DNA of 9,132 nucleotides from Dysgonomonas sp. (GTDB lineage: Bacteria; Bacteroidota; Bacteroidia; Bacteroidales; Dysgonomonadaceae), in NCBI GenBank assembly GCA_003523545.1, contig DQAM01000142.1, positions 1 to 9,132 on the forward strand. The letters are read 5' to 3'. This document shows, in pieces, positions 6,878 to 9,132 of this stretch (positions within the stretch are counted from its first letter, which is position 1; every line of letters starts with the position of its first letter). The notes beneath the pieces were generated by a model. It did no database searches. It saw only the letters and a list, made by a program, of their open reading frames with translations, and had not been told where the DNA came from. The position numbers and the translations under genes were made by a program.

Positions 6878-8251
6878 TCATTCCTCTTTTTCAGTAAGTA
6901 GCTCTATTAATTCATCGTAATTATTCCAATCCTTCAAACCTTCCGTACTGCTCTTCTTCAAAAGAATAGTAAGGGTCTGCATAATCAGTTTGATATCCAG
7001 GGCAAAAGAATAACCGTTTATATATAACAAATCATATTTAAGTTTGTCTTTGACCGAAGTGTTATATTTTCCCTGTACCTGGGCCAATCCGGTTAATCCG
7101 GCCTTCACTTTGTGCCTTAGATGGTACTCCGGTATCTCTTTACTGAATATTTCTACAAAATAGGGACGTTCGGGACGCGGACCCACAATACTCATTTCAC
7201 CTCTGAGTATATTGTATAACTGAGGGACTTCATCCAGGCGTGTAGTCCGCAGGAAATTACCTAACCTAGTTATCCTGTTATCCGAATTTTGCGCCAAAAC
7301 AGGACCGGACTTCGCTTCGGCATTTTCAATCATAGTCCTGAATTTGTATATGAAAAAAACTTTCCCGCCTTTGGTTACCCGCTCCTGTTTATAAAGTACG
7401 CTTCCGCCACCCATCTTTAAGGAAATAGCCACGAAAAGCGCGGGAATGGCAAATACTACCATCGCAATCAGACTGAGGCCGATATCCATTATTCTTTTCA
7501 GAAAATCGGTACTTGCATTTACCTCAAACGGTCTTGTCCTCAGTACAGGCGTATCTTCTATTTGAACAAAATTGGCATTGAACAAGAATATCTCTTTGAA
7601 TTTAGGTTCGTAGTAAAATTCTTTGTTGCTTTGGGCACAATATTCGGCAATTTCCTGCTTGGTTTCTTCATTTACATCATCAGCCAGGAATGCTATATTA
7701 TATCTTTCAATCAATTCATGAAGATGGGGTAAATTCGGGCTGCATATCTTTTTTACATTTGACCATAAAGTCTTTGAATTGAGCAGCTTCCTGGCCAGTT
7801 CTTTCGCTTTGTTATGACCTATTACCAACACCGTTTTGCTGACATTGCTTTTTAAATACTTTTTATTTACAAACAAATGCCAGGGTGTTAATAGTATGAT
7901 TTGAAGAACGGAACTTACAATCAATATACTTCGCGGATAAGCCAGCCGGCGAGTCAAAAAGCTCATAGCCATGGTCAGCATGAATAAGCACAATATGGAT
8001 ACTACTACTGCATAAGAAACGCCGAAGAAAGTAAATTCTTTGGGCTTATCCAATTCGAAAACGTGGGCTATAATCAAATAAAATAATCCGATATATGGTG
8101 TCATGGATACGATAGAATATAAGTTCTGATCGTATGCAGCCAACGAATCCTTAAAATACAGATAAGCAAGGTATGTAGATAGATAGATGATAACTAAATC
8201 GACCAATAGAACGAAGATACTAAAACCTTTTCTTGTAAAAAATTTCTCCAT
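6878..8251 (-). CDS. Polyprenyl-phosphate sugar-1-phosphate transferase (WbaP/WcaJ-like glycan initiator)
   Basis: Inner-membrane enzyme that transfers a sugar phosphate from a nucleotide sugar to undecaprenyl phosphate, starting a capsule, exopolysaccharide or O-antigen unit. The 457 residues show the full architecture: four N-terminal membrane helices (about 10-33, 47-65, 77-99, 107-127), a Rossmann-like CoA-binding-type domain (about 138-230), a further membrane-associated helix (about 255-278), and the catalytic bacterial sugar transferase domain from about 280. That domain has KQERV (288-292), YKFRTM (302-307), the catalytic Asp-Glu in TRLDEVPQLYN (D340, E341), GEMSIVGPRPERPYF (351-365) and GLTGLAQVQGKYNT (385-398). 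The sugar cannot be predicted. It is the first gene of a five-gene operon behind its own promoter. No other glycosyltransferase, Wzx or Wzy gene is in view. Confidence 0.94.
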   Translation of the reverse strand: MEKFFTRKGFSIFVLLVDLVIIYLSTYLAYLYFKDSLAAYDQNLYSIVSMTPYIGLFYLIIAHVFELDKPKEFTFFGVSYAVVVSILCLFMLTMAMSFLTRRLAYPRSILIVSSVLQIILLTPWHLFVNKKYLKSNVSKTVLVIGHNKAKELARKLLNSKTLWSNVKKICSPNLPHLHELIERYNIAFLADDVNEETKQEIAEYCAQSNKEFYYEPKFKEIFLFNANFVQIEDTPVLRTRPFEVNASTDFLKRIMDIGLSLIAMVVFAIPALFVAISLKMGGGSVLYKQERVTKGGKVFFIYKFRTMIENAEAKSGPVLAQNSDNRITRLGNFLRTTRLDEVPQLYNILRGEMSIVGPRPERPYFVEIFSKEIPEYHLRHKVKAGLTGLAQVQGKYNTSVKDKLKYDLLYINGYSFALDIKLIMQTLTILLKKSSTEGLKDWNNYDELIELLTEKEE

Positions 8252-8292
8252 TTAATAGATAGCTGTTGAGTTTTCGCACCCGTTATTTATTA

Positions 8293-8323
8293 CAAAAATA
8301 GAAATATATTAACAATAATCTAA
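8293..8323 (-). promoter_or_regulatory. Bacteroidetes-type promoter of the five-gene operon
   Basis: Read on the minus strand, TATTTTTG (complement of 8293-8300) is a perfect TAnnTTTG -7 box. TTAG (complement of 8320-8323), 19 bases upstream, is a three-of-four match to the -33 TTTG. The predicted start near 8286 leaves about 35 nt of leader before the sugar transferase ATG. It lies downstream of the terminator of the preceding gene, as expected for a new transcription unit. Confidence 0.62.
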
Positions 8324-8412
8324 TCTTTAATATTTTATTAAATTATAATGATTTGATTATAAGCGCAATATCTATTGTTAAATTTTTAGGAGGTACTATT
8401 AAACTTACAAAT

Positions 8413-8461
8413 AAAAAAAATTGCCTGCAATTTACCTATAACAAGTAATTGCAAGCAATTT
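8413..8461 (-). terminator. Intrinsic terminator of the DUF1080 gene
   Basis: Read on the minus strand, AAATTGC-T-TGCAATT (8461-8447) pairs with AATTGCA-G-GCAATTT (8432-8418): two 7-bp arms separated by one mismatch (8425/8454), with a 14-nt loop at 8433-8446. An unbroken run of T (complement of 8413-8420) follows. It starts about 20 bp after the stop codon of the DUF1080 gene and isolates it from the downstream operon. Confidence 0.88.
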
Positions 8462-8479
8462 AACGGAATATCTTTTATA

Positions 8480-9132
8480 TTACAAAGTTTTTAACTTAAG
8501 ATTGCGCCACAGCACTTTTATACCGCCACCGTCATGAATTTGGAGAGCGATACGTCCCTGGCCTTTTCCTATTTTTTCATCCTGGAAATCGACCATTTGT
8601 TCACCGTTGAGCCATGTTGTTACTTTGTCTCCTTGAACTAGGATACGCATTGTGTTCCAGTCTCCGACTTTCAGGAATTCTTCTTTTTCTTTTGGTATCT
8701 GGATTAACCATCCTCTTCCGTAAGATTCGTAAATACCGCCTGTTCCGTGTCCTTTAGGAGCTACTTCGACCTGCCATCCGTTTACTTTAACGCCTTCTTC
8801 AATAAATGAACGGATAAATACTCCTGAGTTTCCGTCAGCTTCTTGCTTGAATTCAACAGTCAGGTCGAAATCGTCATAATATTCGCGGGTAGCTAAATAT
8901 CCGTATTGTTTGTCTGGTCCGCTTTCACACACTAATAGACCATCTTCTACATACCATTTTTCTGTTCCGTAAGCTTCCCAACCGTGGAGGTCTTTGCCGT
9001 TAAATAAATTTACCTCTTTGGTTTTACGGGGAAGTTCTTTCAGTTTAATATTACGGAACGAAGCAGGTGAGCCGTGGTCTTGCAGGCAGATAACACCTTT
9101 TTTAGCCAATCCATATTCTGGGGCATTTGTCC
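8480..9132 (-). CDS. Tandem DUF1080 (3-keto-disaccharide hydrolase-like) protein, N-terminal part outside window
   Basis: The 217 codons seen here stay open to the window edge, so the true start lies outside. An internal TTG (complement of 9107-9109) could be mistaken for a start, but the codons before it continue a family motif. The first about 30 residues (APEYGL, GVICLQDHGSPASFRNIKLKEL) are the typical end of one DUF1080 domain. After the linker PRKTKE a second, complete domain begins with VNLFNGKDLHGWE and ends with GRIALQIHDGGGIKVLWRNLKLKTL. Inside it are WYVEDGLLVCE, NSGVFIRS, GWQVEV and WLNGEQMVDF, the strands of the concanavalin-like fold. Members of PF06439 in Bacteroides hydrolyse 3-keto-glycosides, usually in the periplasm, but the signal peptide is not in view. 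No oxidoreductase partner is visible downstream. Confidence 0.88.
   Translation of the reverse strand, partial: TNAPEYGLAKKGVICLQDHGSPASFRNIKLKELPRKTKEVNLFNGKDLHGWEAYGTEKWYVEDGLLVCESGPDKQYGYLATREYYDDFDLTVEFKQEADGNSGVFIRSFIEEGVKVNGWQVEVAPKGHGTGGIYESYGRGWLIQIPKEKEEFLKVGDWNTMRILVQGDKVTTWLNGEQMVDFQDEKIGKGQGRIALQIHDGGGIKVLWRNLKLKTL

Noticed and set aside
8386..8400. AGGAGGT-like sequence in the gap between the DUF1080 and sugar transferase genes
   Set aside because: No start codon or reading frame follows it on the plus strand, and the adjacent terminator and promoter explain the region.
9107..9109. TTG as the start of the DUF1080 gene
   Set aside because: Upstream codons stay open to the window edge and encode APEYGL, part of the preceding DUF1080 domain, so the TTG is an internal leucine codon.

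Overview
The window looks like a chromosomal segment from a member of the Bacteroidota, most likely the order Bacteroidales. The support is: low G+C, A-rich leaders without Shine-Dalgarno sites, three good matches to the Bacteroidetes -7 box (TAnnTTTG) at gene starts, and families typical of that group (FucP-type permease, DUF2520 protein next to a KdsC-type phosphatase, tandem DUF1080 domains). The genus cannot be fixed from the sequence alone; a Dysgonomonas-like organism is a guess.

Layout. The left edge (1-721, minus strand) is most of fmt, methionyl-tRNA formyltransferase, cut at its C-terminal end. A 266-bp AT-rich divergent region follows, with an OxyR-like site and a promoter for ahpC. 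The plus-strand genes ahpC and ahpF form a peroxide-detoxification operon with an intrinsic terminator between the two genes and another after ahpF. A plus-strand, apparently monocistronic FucP-family sugar/H+ symporter comes next, with its own promoter and a terminator.

From 4721 to 8251 five minus-strand genes form one tight operon, in transcription order: polyprenyl-phosphate sugar-1-phosphate transferase, small nitroreductase, small LiaF-like membrane protein, DUF2520 Rossmann protein, and KdsC-type HAD phosphatase. Gaps are 4-5 bp, and the last pair overlaps by one base (TAATG). A promoter lies just upstream of the sugar transferase. The right edge (8480-9132, minus strand) holds the C-terminal part of a protein with two DUF1080 (3-keto-disaccharide hydrolase-like) domains, followed by a strong terminator that separates it from the five-gene operon.

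Function. AhpF takes electrons from NADH and reduces AhpC, which reduces peroxides. The sugar transferase probably starts a surface glycan on the inner-membrane lipid carrier, and a KdsC-type phosphatase would fit sugar-acid synthesis for envelope glycans. The roles of the DUF2520 and LiaF-like proteins are unknown. Most of the window is ordinary housekeeping and envelope material. The points most worth checking are the attenuating terminator inside ahpCF, the OxyR-like site, and the tightly coupled mixed operon. I saw no rRNA, tRNA, CRISPR array, insertion sequence or obvious undescribed defence system.
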